Shown: positions 1 through 5,969 of the stretch, one piece after another | How the letters are laid out: every line of letters begins with the position of its first letter | Numbering within the stretch: position 1 is the first letter of the stretch | Assembly: GCA_023663205.1 (NCBI GenBank) | Contig: JAMPHX010000077.1 | Span: forward strand, 1 to 6,012 | Source: Corallococcus sp. | GTDB taxonomy: Bacteria > Bacillota > Clostridia > Christensenellales > CAG-314 | Reading direction: 5' to 3' | Length of the DNA: 6,012 nucleotides | Translations under genes and position numbers: made by a program | The notes under the pieces: model-generated | What the model was told of the DNA's origin: nothing | Database searches by the model: none | The model's input: only the letters and a program-made list of their open reading frames with translations

Positions 1-32
1 GTTACCACGAAAATATTTGTGTGATTTATCAT

Positions 33-55
33 ACCACTATATATTGTGGTTTTTT
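33..55 (+). terminator. Probable rho-independent terminator, plus strand
   Basis: ACCAC at 33-37 pairs with GTGGT at 46-50 around an 8-base AT loop, and a run of six T follows (50-55). On the opposite strand the hairpin is not followed by T, so it works on the plus strand only. It would end a gene lying left of the window. Reading from base 1, a frame ends in TGA at 22-24 and could be the tail of that gene, but 24 bases cannot prove it. The stem is short at 5 bp. Confidence 0.5.
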
Positions 56-70
56 CTTGATTTTTACCCT

Positions 71-93
71 AAAAAACACAATTTAAGTGTTCT
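71..93 (-). terminator. Possible terminator of the restriction-modification operon
   Basis: On the minus strand AACAC (91-87) pairs with GTGTT (79-75) around a 7-base loop. One G-T and one A-T pair extend the stem outward, and a T-run follows (complement of the A-run 71-76). It begins about 34 bases after the TAA of the HNH nuclease gene, a sensible place for an operon end. The stem is weak and AT-rich, so termination may be partial. Confidence 0.4.
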
Positions 94-126
94 ACTGAGG
101 TTTGCCCCGCGCCCCGAATGTAAAGT

Positions 127-1254
127 TTACAAACCCAATTTGACGCGCTTGTTGTGTTTTGCCAAGTATTCCTTCATATTATCCGTCAAATGCGCGGAAT
201 CTATTTGGGTGACTGCGGTAATATGTTTTACGTATTCCGTTTGACTTTCGGTCAAGTCGGACGAAACAACCAATTTGCCGCAGGTATCGAAGGTAATCTG
301 TCCGCACTCGAACATCCTGTCGTGGTTGGCGCACAGCCACAATCCGTTATCTGCATCCACTGCCTGTTTGCGCTTTTCCGCATCGGTCAAGGCGGATTTG
401 TCAATATCGGTAATGCGGTGTACGTGCGACGCGACGATTGCCGATTCTATATCGCATCCGCACAGATAACACTTCTTTTTGCCGTATTTGCCCAGCAAAT
501 TGAATTTGAACTCCTCCTGCTTGCGGCAAGTGGATTTGTCCGAAGTTTTTCTGTCGGCAAGCACGATTGCGCCTTCGGCAATACATACGCCGTACGCTTC
601 CATCAACTCTTTGTCGGCGGCAGATACGCGTTCCGTCCCGTGTTCCTTTACCTGCACGAAATTAACCTTTCTGCCTTCGCGCTTGGCAATTTGCGCCAAC
701 TGGCACGCCACAAACGCAGATTCCTTACCGTTTGCACCGTACAGTTTGCCGAATACCGTATACTCGCCCTCATCTTCCATTGCATAGGAAGCATTGTTTG
801 CGGGATTATACTGCTGTCTGTCGGATTTGGCATACTTCCAATCGGCAAAAGTATTGTAGGGCTGTATTGCAGGCAAACCCAAACTGCTTTCGTTCAGGAT
901 GTCTATACCCAAAGTTTTTGCCGTCCTGTACGTATCGATGATAAACGGCGACTTTGCCTTGTCGGAAGTATCCAACAAAAAGATGCAAAGTTTTTTGTTT
1001 TTTGCTGTGTCCGCGATATATTCGGAAAGCACCGTCGGTATGTACTGCGCCAAAAACGCATTTCGTCCGTCGGCTTGCGCGCGGCTGACAATGACGTATA
1101 CTTTGACGTCGTCCGTTTCCGCAATCAAACATCTGCCGTTTCCCTTGACGTATGTAATGTCGTACGGTTCGGTCAAATGCAGACGCTGCAAAATTTCGCC
1201 GGCGACGTCGGAAGTGATTTCCGCTTTGAATCTTTCTTTGATAAATATTTTCAT
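127..1254 (-). CDS. HNH endonuclease, probable restriction enzyme of the adjacent methyltransferase
   Basis: This 375-residue protein probably cuts unmethylated DNA as the nuclease of a restriction-modification pair. The C-terminal part (about 255-320) is an HNH (beta-beta-alpha metal) domain of the HNH_2-like kind. Visible residues are C262-x-x-C265, then ASHVHR with the likely catalytic His277, then DADNGLWLC with Asn303 and Cys308, then His311 and F315. The two CxxC-like pairs probably hold a structural zinc. Residues 1-250 match nothing I recognise and are the likely site-recognition region. There is no signal peptide or membrane segment, so it is cytosolic. The ATG overlaps the methyltransferase stop as ATGA, with a purine-rich GGGGCGGAAG just upstream, so translation is probably coupled and the nuclease made after the methylase. 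HNH nucleases also occur as homing or phage enzymes and as orphans, but the overlap with a methyltransferase favours restriction. The domain call is firm and the restriction role is inferred. Confidence 0.8.
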   Translation of the reverse strand: MKIFIKERFKAEITSDVAGEILQRLHLTEPYDITYVKGNGRCLIAETDDVKVYVIVSRAQADGRNAFLAQYIPTVLSEYIADTAKNKKLCIFLLDTSDKAKSPFIIDTYRTAKTLGIDILNESSLGLPAIQPYNTFADWKYAKSDRQQYNPANNASYAMEDEGEYTVFGKLYGANGKESAFVACQLAQIAKREGRKVNFVQVKEHGTERVSAADKELMEAYGVCIAEGAIVLADRKTSDKSTCRKQEEFKFNLLGKYGKKKCYLCGCDIESAIVASHVHRITDIDKSALTDAEKRKQAVDADNGLWLCANHDRMFECGQITFDTCGKLVVSSDLTESQTEYVKHITAVTQIDSAHLTDNMKEYLAKHNKRVKLGL

Positions 1255-3101
1255 TCTTCCGCCCCGTAGTTTACGACTATTATTTCCGTTCGGTCTTTAC
1301 GCGCCTTGCCGTCGTACGGCACTGTGCGGTAATTGTTATTTTCAATCCACTGCTGCAAAACAGTGTTTGTTTTGCCGTTGTGAGTAAGCACATTGGATAA
1401 CATAAACTTGATATTTCGCGCGTTTAATCCGTCCAAAAATTTGAGAAGACGCTTTTCTTCCGACAAATTCCAACCGTTAAATCCGCGTTTGCCGTCATTG
1501 TAACTGCCCAAAGTTATGAGATACGGAGGGTCGATATATACAAAGTCGTCGGGCTTTATCAAGTCGAAAAACCTTTCGTAATCTTCCGCGTAGTAAAAGA
1601 CGTTTTTCTGCTTTGTTATGCGCGCAAACGATACGAGTTTTTCCAAAATCCTATCGTTGAACCCCGCCTGTCCCACGGGATTGTTGTAATCGTAATCGCC
1701 GTTGAACCGTATTTGCTGCTGAAACCCGTACATAATCAGCAAAAACAGTTCCCTGCAATCGCGCTTGCCCAGTTCCGTGCCGTTGTATTTGCTACGCAGT
1801 TTGAGATACGCTTCTTTGTCGGCTTTTTTCAAACCGAACTTATCTATCGTTGCGCGTATGTACTTGTAAAATTCGGCGATATTTGCTGTTGTAATGTATT
1901 CCAACAACTCTTTTACTTTGAAATTGACGTCGTTGTAAACGACCTTTTTTGCATTTACGTTTATGCCCACGTTGAAACCGCCGGCAAACAAATCGTAAAA
2001 CGTATCTATTTCGGCAGGCATATTTTGACACAGAAAATCCGCCATATCGTGCTTGCCGCCGATAAAGTTAAGCGGCGAAGCGTAACGCACGTCGGGTTTC
2101 TTTTCCACGTAAAACAAGTATTCCTTGTGTTCCTTGTCTTCGGCAACGACGTTTTTGTATCGGCGGTAACTGAATTTTTCAAATTCGTAAGTTTCCGCCT
2201 TGCCGTATCTTTTGAGTACGCTTTCAATGTACTCCTTGCTCATTATTCCGTCCGAACTGTAACTGAGTATTATATGCTTGAAATTTGCATTGGCGATAAG
2301 TTCTTCAAACGCAACCTGAACTTTGCCGTCTTTGGAAAAATCCGAAGCGTAATCCGACATATCGCGCGCGCCCGTTTTGCCTTTGAGCACGGGATTGTCG
2401 TACAGCGCCAATGTTTCCAACAGGTGATATTGTACGGAATATTGATTTTTGGTATAGGGCGGGTCAAGATACAGAATATCTCCCGAAACTTTTTTGATAA
2501 CGTCAAGTATATCGCCGTTGTATATTTCCGCAAGTCTGTCTACATACGGTTCGGTATCTATCGGCAGATATTCCATCGGTTTTGTAGCGCGGGGATCCCA
2601 CGATTTGAGATATGCGCCGTATACGCCCGCGACGTTTGCCACCTTGGAAACCGATTCGATAAGCGACGCCACAAGATAAAACTTTTCGTTTTCCGAAATT
2701 TTGCCTTCCTCGTACCACTTGTTTACGGAAGAACGTATAAAATCGATTTTCTGCGCGTTTTCGTGACTGAAATACATTCTTTCGGAAAACACCGGCGCAA
2801 AGTTTCGGGCAAAAAACCCGTTGCAATGCGAGTAATCCGTACTGTTAAAATACTCAAACGGGTCAAATCCGAGCGACTTGAACATCTCTTTGGGCGAATT
2901 TAACTTTGCTTCCGTAATCACGTAAGAAAAATACAAATTGTCGTTGGCAATTATTTTGTATCTGTCTTTGTAGTGATGCGCCACGCTTGCCGTGCCGCTG
3001 AAAGCATCAAAAAAGGTAAGTCCTTGTTTGTCAAGTCCCTTTCTGTCTATCAGTCTGTCTATTTCGTACAGTATTTTGGTTTTGTTTCCTATGTATCTCA
3101 C
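1251..3101 (-). CDS. Two-domain adenine-specific DNA methyltransferase (M.FokI-like, type IIS)
   Basis: This 616-residue enzyme should transfer methyl from S-adenosylmethionine to adenine N6 in DNA. It holds two full D12-class (alpha) methyltransferase domains in tandem. Domain 1 (about 1-335) has the N-terminal AdoMet motif RYIGNK (2-7), motif I DAFSGTASV (32-40) and catalytic DPPY at 213-216, followed by a YHLLETLALYDNP segment typical of M.FokI-like proteins. Domain 2 (about 340-616) has NFIGGK (345-350), DLFAGG (370-375) and DPPY at 524-527, and resembles Dam-type enzymes. In M.FokI each half methylates one strand of an asymmetric site, and the same logic probably applies here. The start is GTG. 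RYIGNK must lie at the extreme N terminus, the next Met is residue 73, and no ATG, GTG or TTG occurs in frame before an upstream stop at 3215-3213. No Shine-Dalgarno sequence is visible. Both catalytic motifs are intact, so both halves are probably active. The target sequence cannot be read from the protein. Confidence 0.92.
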   Translation of the reverse strand: MRYIGNKTKILYEIDRLIDRKGLDKQGLTFFDAFSGTASVAHHYKDRYKIIANDNLYFSYVITEAKLNSPKEMFKSLGFDPFEYFNSTDYSHCNGFFARNFAPVFSERMYFSHENAQKIDFIRSSVNKWYEEGKISENEKFYLVASLIESVSKVANVAGVYGAYLKSWDPRATKPMEYLPIDTEPYVDRLAEIYNGDILDVIKKVSGDILYLDPPYTKNQYSVQYHLLETLALYDNPVLKGKTGARDMSDYASDFSKDGKVQVAFEELIANANFKHIILSYSSDGIMSKEYIESVLKRYGKAETYEFEKFSYRRYKNVVAEDKEHKEYLFYVEKKPDVRYASPLNFIGGKHDMADFLCQNMPAEIDTFYDLFAGGFNVGINVNAKKVVYNDVNFKVKELLEYITTANIAEFYKYIRATIDKFGLKKADKEAYLKLRSKYNGTELGKRDCRELFLLIMYGFQQQIRFNGDYDYNNPVGQAGFNDRILEKLVSFARITKQKNVFYYAEDYERFFDLIKPDDFVYIDPPYLITLGSYNDGKRGFNGWNLSEEKRLLKFLDGLNARNIKFMLSNVLTHNGKTNTVLQQWIENNNYRTVPYDGKARKDRTEIIVVNYGAEE

Positions 3102-3105
3102 GGAT

Positions 3106-3221
3106 TTATTGTATCGTACACGAATGAAATTTACACAACTGATGTACTGCGTGATACGAACTAATAACGAGCAATTGACTGTAATATAACGCGCAAATGC
3201 AGTCAGCCGTCGTTATATATG
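3106..3221. repeat. Tandem repeat copy 1 (116 bp)
   Basis: This is the copy next to the methyltransferase start. It shares with copy 2 the blocks CGTACACGAATGAA, TTTACACAA, GCGTGATACGA, TAATAACGAG, TTGACTGTAATA, AAATGCAGT and TTATATATG in the same order, at roughly 80% identity with a few small gaps by eye. The left boundary is where similarity stops, 5 bases before the GTG codon. It contains an imperfect inverted repeat, TTATTGTATCGTACACG (3106-3122) against CGTGATACGAACTAATAA (3150-3167), and a second pair, ATATAACG with CGTTATAT, in its right half. Confidence 0.8.
3108..3138 (-). promoter_or_regulatory. Predicted promoter of the restriction-modification operon
   Basis: On the minus strand TACAAT (3113-3108) is a good -10 hexamer, and TTGTGT (3138-3133) lies 19 bases upstream as a poor -35. 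Only 6 bases separate the -10 from the GTG start at 3101, so transcription would begin at or within a base or two of the start codon, giving a leaderless mRNA. The hexamer lies in the left arm of an imperfect inverted repeat (3106-3122 with 3150-3167), which could be a regulator's operator. Confidence 0.45.
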
Positions 3222-3343
3222 TTATTATACCGTACACGAATGAATTTTACACAAATAAATATTTTGCCGCGTGATACGATGTAATAACGAGTGCTTGACT
3301 GTAATAAAACGTAGTTAAATGCAGTTAGCCATTATTATATATG
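3222..3343. repeat. Tandem repeat copy 2 (122 bp)
   Basis: It follows copy 1 directly and is the best match to it. The inverted repeat is kept: TTATTATACCGTACACG (3222-3238) against CGTGATACGATGTAATAA (3270-3287). The central spacer differs most between copies. It is too long and too degenerate to be a CRISPR repeat, and no spacer-repeat periodicity is seen. Confidence 0.8.
3224..3254 (-). promoter_or_regulatory. Second promoter-like element in repeat copy 2
   Basis: A consensus TATAAT (3229-3224) has TTGTGT (3254-3249) exactly 19 bases upstream on the minus strand, the same geometry as in copy 1. If used, it would give the methyltransferase mRNA a leader of about 115 bases across repeat copy 1. 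The 19-base spacing is longer than the preferred 17, so strength is uncertain. Confidence 0.35.
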
Positions 3344-3410
3344 TTATTATATCATACAATTGCGCCGTTTGCACAACTATTTTTGCGCAAGATACATTAT
3401 GGCGACGGTA
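3344..3410. repeat. Decayed third repeat copy
   Basis: The start TTATTATATCATACA matches copies 1 and 2, followed at the right offset by CACAA and GATAC. Similarity then fades, and no clear match is seen past about 3410. Instead of the CGTACACG/CGTGATACG arms it has TTGCGC (3360-3365) pairing with GCGCAA (3385-3390). It is a partial or diverged unit, and the right edge is approximate. Confidence 0.45.
3346..3376 (-). promoter_or_regulatory. Third promoter-like element in the decayed repeat
   Basis: TATAAT (3351-3346) is preceded by TGA, giving an extended -10 (TGATATAAT), and TTGTGC (3376-3371) lies 19 bases upstream on the minus strand. The motif and its spacing survive here although the surrounding repeat has diverged, which hints at selection on the promoter. 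Its transcript would cross both other repeats before reaching the methyltransferase. Confidence 0.35.
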
Positions 3411-3701
3411 TATAAAGTTTTACCTTATTGTCAGGCGGTAAGAGATTACCCTTTGACGGTTTTTATGACGGAGTTGTCCGCCGCAATGTTTTCGATACGG
3501 ACTTTGTGCTGCTTTTGCCGCAAACGCTTGCGCTTTGCACTTTGCAATGTTACAATCAATGCGGCGGCGCATTTTTGCTTTACGATTCGTCGCAATTTTG
3601 CACGCCGCCGAATATTTGCGGCGCGCCACTTGCCGCAATATTTTCGTTACGGTAAGCGTGCTTTGCTTAAAATAAAACTTACGTAATAAAAGTCCCTCGA
3701 T
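3411..3701. other. Intergenic region upstream of the MFS gene, no convincing gene
   Basis: About 290 bases with no recognisable gene. A 75-codon plus-strand frame with a TTG start (3428-3655) is open, but it has no Shine-Dalgarno sequence and no domain I know. TTACC (3420-3424), GGTAA (3437-3441) and TTACC (3446-3450) allow two mutually exclusive hairpins. TTACGGTAAG (3648-3657) can pair with CTTACGTAA (3678-3686) with one bulge, just before the MFS start. TAAAAT (3668-3673) is a possible but weak -10 for the MFS gene, with no good -35. Confidence 0.4.
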
Positions 3702-4877
3702 ATGTATTTGCTGCTCCTGTCATTGATATACGTTGCTTTTATCAGTTTGGGATTACCCGACTCCCTATTGGGCTCGGGTTGGCCTGCCATATACCCCGAT
3801 ATGGAAGTGCCCGTAAGTTACATGGGTATTGTTTCCATGGTAATATCGGGCGGAACAATTGTTTCGAGTTTGTTTTCCGACAGACTGACGCGTAAATTAG
3901 GCACGCGCACGGTAACCGCGGTAAGCGTACTGTTGACGGCAATTGCGCTGTTCGGGTTTTCGTTTTCTTCAAAGTTTTGGATGCTGATAGTCTTTGCCGT
4001 GCCGTACGGGTTGGGCGCAGGAGCAATAGACGCCGCATTGAACAACTACGTTGCACTGCACTACACTTCCAAACATATGAGTTGGCTGCATTGCTTTTGG
4101 GGAGTGGGTGCAATAATAAGCCCGTTTGTTATGGGCTATGCGCTAACAAACCTTACTTGGCACGAAGGCTATCGCATTGTCGGGTATATTCAAGCGGGAA
4201 TATTTGTGCTGCTTGTTGCTACATTACCCATTTGGAACAAAGTCAATCCGACCAAAGCCCGACAGTCGCAAACCAAAAGCATAGGTCTTGCAGGCGCGCT
4301 CAAAATAAAAGGCGTACCTCTTTTGCTTGCAGGGTTCTTTGCATACTGCGCCGCGGAAGCCACCGCTATGGGCTGGGCAAGCACTTACTTTGCGGAAGTA
4401 AAGGGAATAGGCGCAGAGCAGGCGGCGCTGTTTGCTTCGCTGTTTTACATAGGCATTACGGCAAGCAGGTTTGTAAGCGGATTTGTTACCTACAAACTGG
4501 GCGACAGAAAAATGATAATAATAGGCACTTGCATATTGATATGCGGAATAATCCTGCTTGCGCTGCCCGTTGACAGTTACGGATTTGCCGTTGCCGCGTT
4601 TGTCACTATCGGCTTCGGGTGCGGACCGATTTACCCCAGCATTATTCATTCCGCGCCGCAAAACTTCGGAGAGGAAAACTCCGGCGCGATTATCGGCATA
4701 CAAATGGCAAGCGCGTACGTCGGGTCTACTTTTTTGCCGCCTCTTTTCGGGCTTATCGGCAACGCGGCAGGGTTTTGGATTATGCCGTTTTTCCTCCTTG
4801 CATTTGTGCTGCTAATGATAATAATGACGGAAGCCATGTTCAAAGTTACAAGTAAAACACGCGCGCCCGAACGGTAA
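3702..4877 (+). CDS. Major facilitator superfamily (MFS) transporter
   Basis: This 391-residue inner-membrane protein has about 12 hydrophobic helices in two halves split by a basic loop (about 180-205, VNPTKARQSQTK). The loop after helix 2 carries the MFS signature as SDRLTRKLGTRTV (59-71), and the matching loop in the second half reads TYKLGDRK (263-270). An acidic/Asn cluster, GAIDAALNNY (107-116), and the WLHCFWGVGA stretch (128-137) are typical of a sugar-porter-like or uncharacterised Clostridia MFS group. The substrate cannot be told from sequence: sugar, drug or metabolite are all possible. The length is normal and both ends look complete. ATG at 3702 is the only start, since an in-frame stop lies at 3687-3689 with no start codon between. 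No clear Shine-Dalgarno sequence is visible. It is transcribed away from the restriction-modification operon and convergently with the transposase, so no functional link is implied. Confidence 0.88.
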   Translation: MYLLLLSLIYVAFISLGLPDSLLGSGWPAIYPDMEVPVSYMGIVSMVISGGTIVSSLFSDRLTRKLGTRTVTAVSVLLTAIALFGFSFSSKFWMLIVFAVPYGLGAGAIDAALNNYVALHYTSKHMSWLHCFWGVGAIISPFVMGYALTNLTWHEGYRIVGYIQAGIFVLLVATLPIWNKVNPTKARQSQTKSIGLAGALKIKGVPLLLAGFFAYCAAEATAMGWASTYFAEVKGIGAEQAALFASLFYIGITASRFVSGFVTYKLGDRKMIIIGTCILICGIILLALPVDSYGFAVAAFVTIGFGCGPIYPSIIHSAPQNFGEENSGAIIGIQMASAYVGSTFLPPLFGLIGNAAGFWIMPFFLLAFVLLMIIMTEAMFKVTSKTRAPER

Positions 4878-4892
4878 TTTTCCGATAGACAA

Positions 4893-4921
4893 TGCGCGTA
4901 TAAAAGTTGCCGAAACGCGCA
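4893..4921. other. Hairpin between MFS gene and insertion sequence
   Basis: TGCGCGT (4893-4899) pairs with ACGCGCA (4915-4921) around a 15-base loop, shortly after the MFS stop codon. No T-run follows on either strand, so a classical terminator is not supported. It may stabilise the MFS transcript's 3' end or be chance. Confidence 0.25.
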
Positions 4922-4956
4922 GCCAAATTACACACAGATAAAGGTGAATTGTCAAA

Positions 4957-5922
4957 CTAAGTGCAACACATAGAAAGAAAATAGTTAAATAAATCTACTG
5001 GTTTTTTGTAGTTCAAGACTTTCTTTGGTCTGGCGTTGATCAACGCCAGATTTTTCTTTAATATTGTTGGGGATACCCTTTCGAGGTTTCTACCCTTAGG
5101 GTAGAATTCCCTTAACAGTCCGTTTAGATTTTCATTAGTTCCTTTCTGCCATGCGCAGTATGGATCCGCAAAGTACATATTGCATTGTAATTCTCTTTCT
5201 ATTTCTCGCCAGTTTGCAAACTCGCTGCCTCTGTCGCAAGTTATACTTTTAACTGCTTCTTTGGGCAAAACAGATAATGTTTGTATCATTGTTTTTGCCA
5301 TAGTCGCAGCGCTTCTATTCGGCATTTTTACCGCTATGTAAAATCTCGTAGTCCTTTCGGCTAACGTTGCAAAGCAATACTTTGTTTTACCATGTCCGCT
5401 TACTACCGTATCTGCTTCCCAATGACCGAACTCTTTTCGCTTGTATACGCTTTTATCTCTTTTCCGTATACTTTTACCTGTTGTAAATCTTCCGCTGTTT
5501 CCAAGCCGTTTACGGGTCTTACCTTTCTTCCTTAATACCTTAACGTTTCCGTCTACAAGATACTTTTCGTATATCCAACGGTAAATTGTTTTGAACGACG
5601 GTAATTTTAACTCGCAAGGCGTATTCGCTATTTGTTCAGGAGACCAAGTTTGCAGTAATTTGTCGTTTATGTAATCTATTACATCCTTGTTCCAAAACAT
5701 ACCCCTATGGCAGAATGAACGGCGGAATAGATACTTTTTATGTGCTGTGTGGGGATAGTAAGTAGGAATGTCATACATATGAGTAAAGTTTCTATTTAAC
5801 TCTCGCGAGATAGTTCCAACGTTCCTGCCTACCAATCTGGCTATTTTTCTATAACTTTTGCCTTTTTTGTAATATTCTCGTATACAACAGCGCTCTTCTA
5901 TGGTAAGATGGTGGTAGTTCAT
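4957..5922 (-). CDS. IS30-family transposase (DDE)
   Basis: This 321-residue recombinase should cut and join the element's ends. An N-terminal helix-turn-helix (about 5-44: LTIEERCCIREYY...RKIARLVGRNVGTISREL) binds the terminal repeats. The RNase H-like catalytic core carries Asp171 in GHWEADTV, Asp230 in ITCDRGSEF, and Glu264 in GTNENLNGLLREFYPKG, the last being an IS30 hallmark. The C-terminal NARPKKVLNYKKPVD (296-310) is also characteristic. The length is typical and the frame is unbroken, so the enzyme is probably active. ATG at 5922 has AAGGAG 7 bases upstream. The TAG stop (4959-4957) falls at the edge of the left terminal repeat, so the last residues MCCT are encoded by the element's tip. 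Expression is probably damped by a start-codon hairpin in read-through RNA and affected by a plus-strand terminator inside the gene. The element is convergent with the MFS gene and shows no functional tie to the neighbours. Confidence 0.95.
   Translation of the reverse strand: MNYHHLTIEERCCIREYYKKGKSYRKIARLVGRNVGTISRELNRNFTHMYDIPTYYPHTAHKKYLFRRSFCHRGMFWNKDVIDYINDKLLQTWSPEQIANTPCELKLPSFKTIYRWIYEKYLVDGNVKVLRKKGKTRKRLGNSGRFTTGKSIRKRDKSVYKRKEFGHWEADTVVSGHGKTKYCFATLAERTTRFYIAVKMPNRSAATMAKTMIQTLSVLPKEAVKSITCDRGSEFANWREIERELQCNMYFADPYCAWQKGTNENLNGLLREFYPKGRNLERVSPTILKKNLALINARPKKVLNYKKPVDLFNYFLSMCCT
4959..4968 (+). repeat. Left terminal inverted repeat of the IS30 element
   Basis: AAGTGCAACA is an exact inverse of 6002-6011. 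It overlaps the transposase stop codon. Following bases on both sides are purine-rich (AGAAAGAAA against AAAAAAGAAAG, read inward), so imperfect similarity continues inward. Confidence 0.75.
5029..5055 (+). terminator. Strong intrinsic terminator inside the transposase gene, plus strand
   Basis: Bases 5029-5050 form a perfect 22-bp palindrome with half-site TCTGGCGTTGA, folding as a 9-bp GC-containing stem with a GATC loop, followed by TTTTT (5051-5055). The T-run follows on the plus strand only, antisense to the transposase. It would stop transcription coming from the MFS gene or an antisense RNA from within the element. On the coding strand the same bases encode LALINAR, residues 292-298. 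Confidence 0.7.
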
Positions 5923-5929
5923 ATAAATG

Positions 5930-5935
5930 CTCCTT
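5930..5935 (-). promoter_or_regulatory. Ribosome-binding site of the transposase
   Basis: AAGGAG on the minus strand lies 7 bases before the ATG at 5922. It is the best Shine-Dalgarno sequence in the window and fixes the start. Confidence 0.8.
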
Positions 5936-5960
5936 GGTAAGAATTTGTTGCGGTAAACTA

Positions 5961-5969
5961 ATTATACCA
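5961..5969 (-). promoter_or_regulatory. Extended -10 promoter of the transposase
   Basis: TGGTATAAT on the minus strand is a TGn-TATAAT extended -10. No good -35 is seen 16-18 bases upstream, which is tolerable for extended -10 promoters. Transcription should start near 5954, about 30 bases before the ATG, leaving out the outer arm of the sequestering inverted repeat. Confidence 0.6.

Noticed and set aside
17..244. Small plus-strand frame at the left edge
   Set aside because: It runs through two terminator hairpins and into the antisense of the nuclease gene; composition is not protein-like.
154..1269. Long plus-strand open frame (371 codons) opposite the HNH gene
   Set aside because: It is antisense to a gene with a clear nuclease domain, has an unnatural Cys/Phe/Arg-rich composition and shows no domain; it is a codon-usage shadow.
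2592..2599. GGGATCCC palindrome in the methyltransferase gene
   Set aside because: An 8-base palindrome of this kind is expected by chance in coding DNA and has no flanking structure.
1713..2903. Long plus-strand open frame (396 codons) opposite the methyltransferase gene
   Set aside because: It mirrors the codon bias of the methyltransferase, has no recognisable motif and no matching promoter or ribosome site.
3175..3300. Plus-strand promoters at the two TTGACT hexamers in the repeats
   Set aside because: TTGACT (3175-3180 and 3295-3300) is a good -35, but no acceptable -10 lies 16-18 bases downstream in either copy.
3106..3410. CRISPR array
   Set aside because: The unit is about 120 bp with similarity spread across its whole length, there are only 2-3 copies, and no short repeat/unique spacer pattern or cas gene is present.
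3428..3655. Possible 75-codon plus-strand gene with TTG start
   Set aside because: No Shine-Dalgarno sequence and no family I recognise; the opposite strand is open over nearly the same stretch, as expected by chance in this composition.
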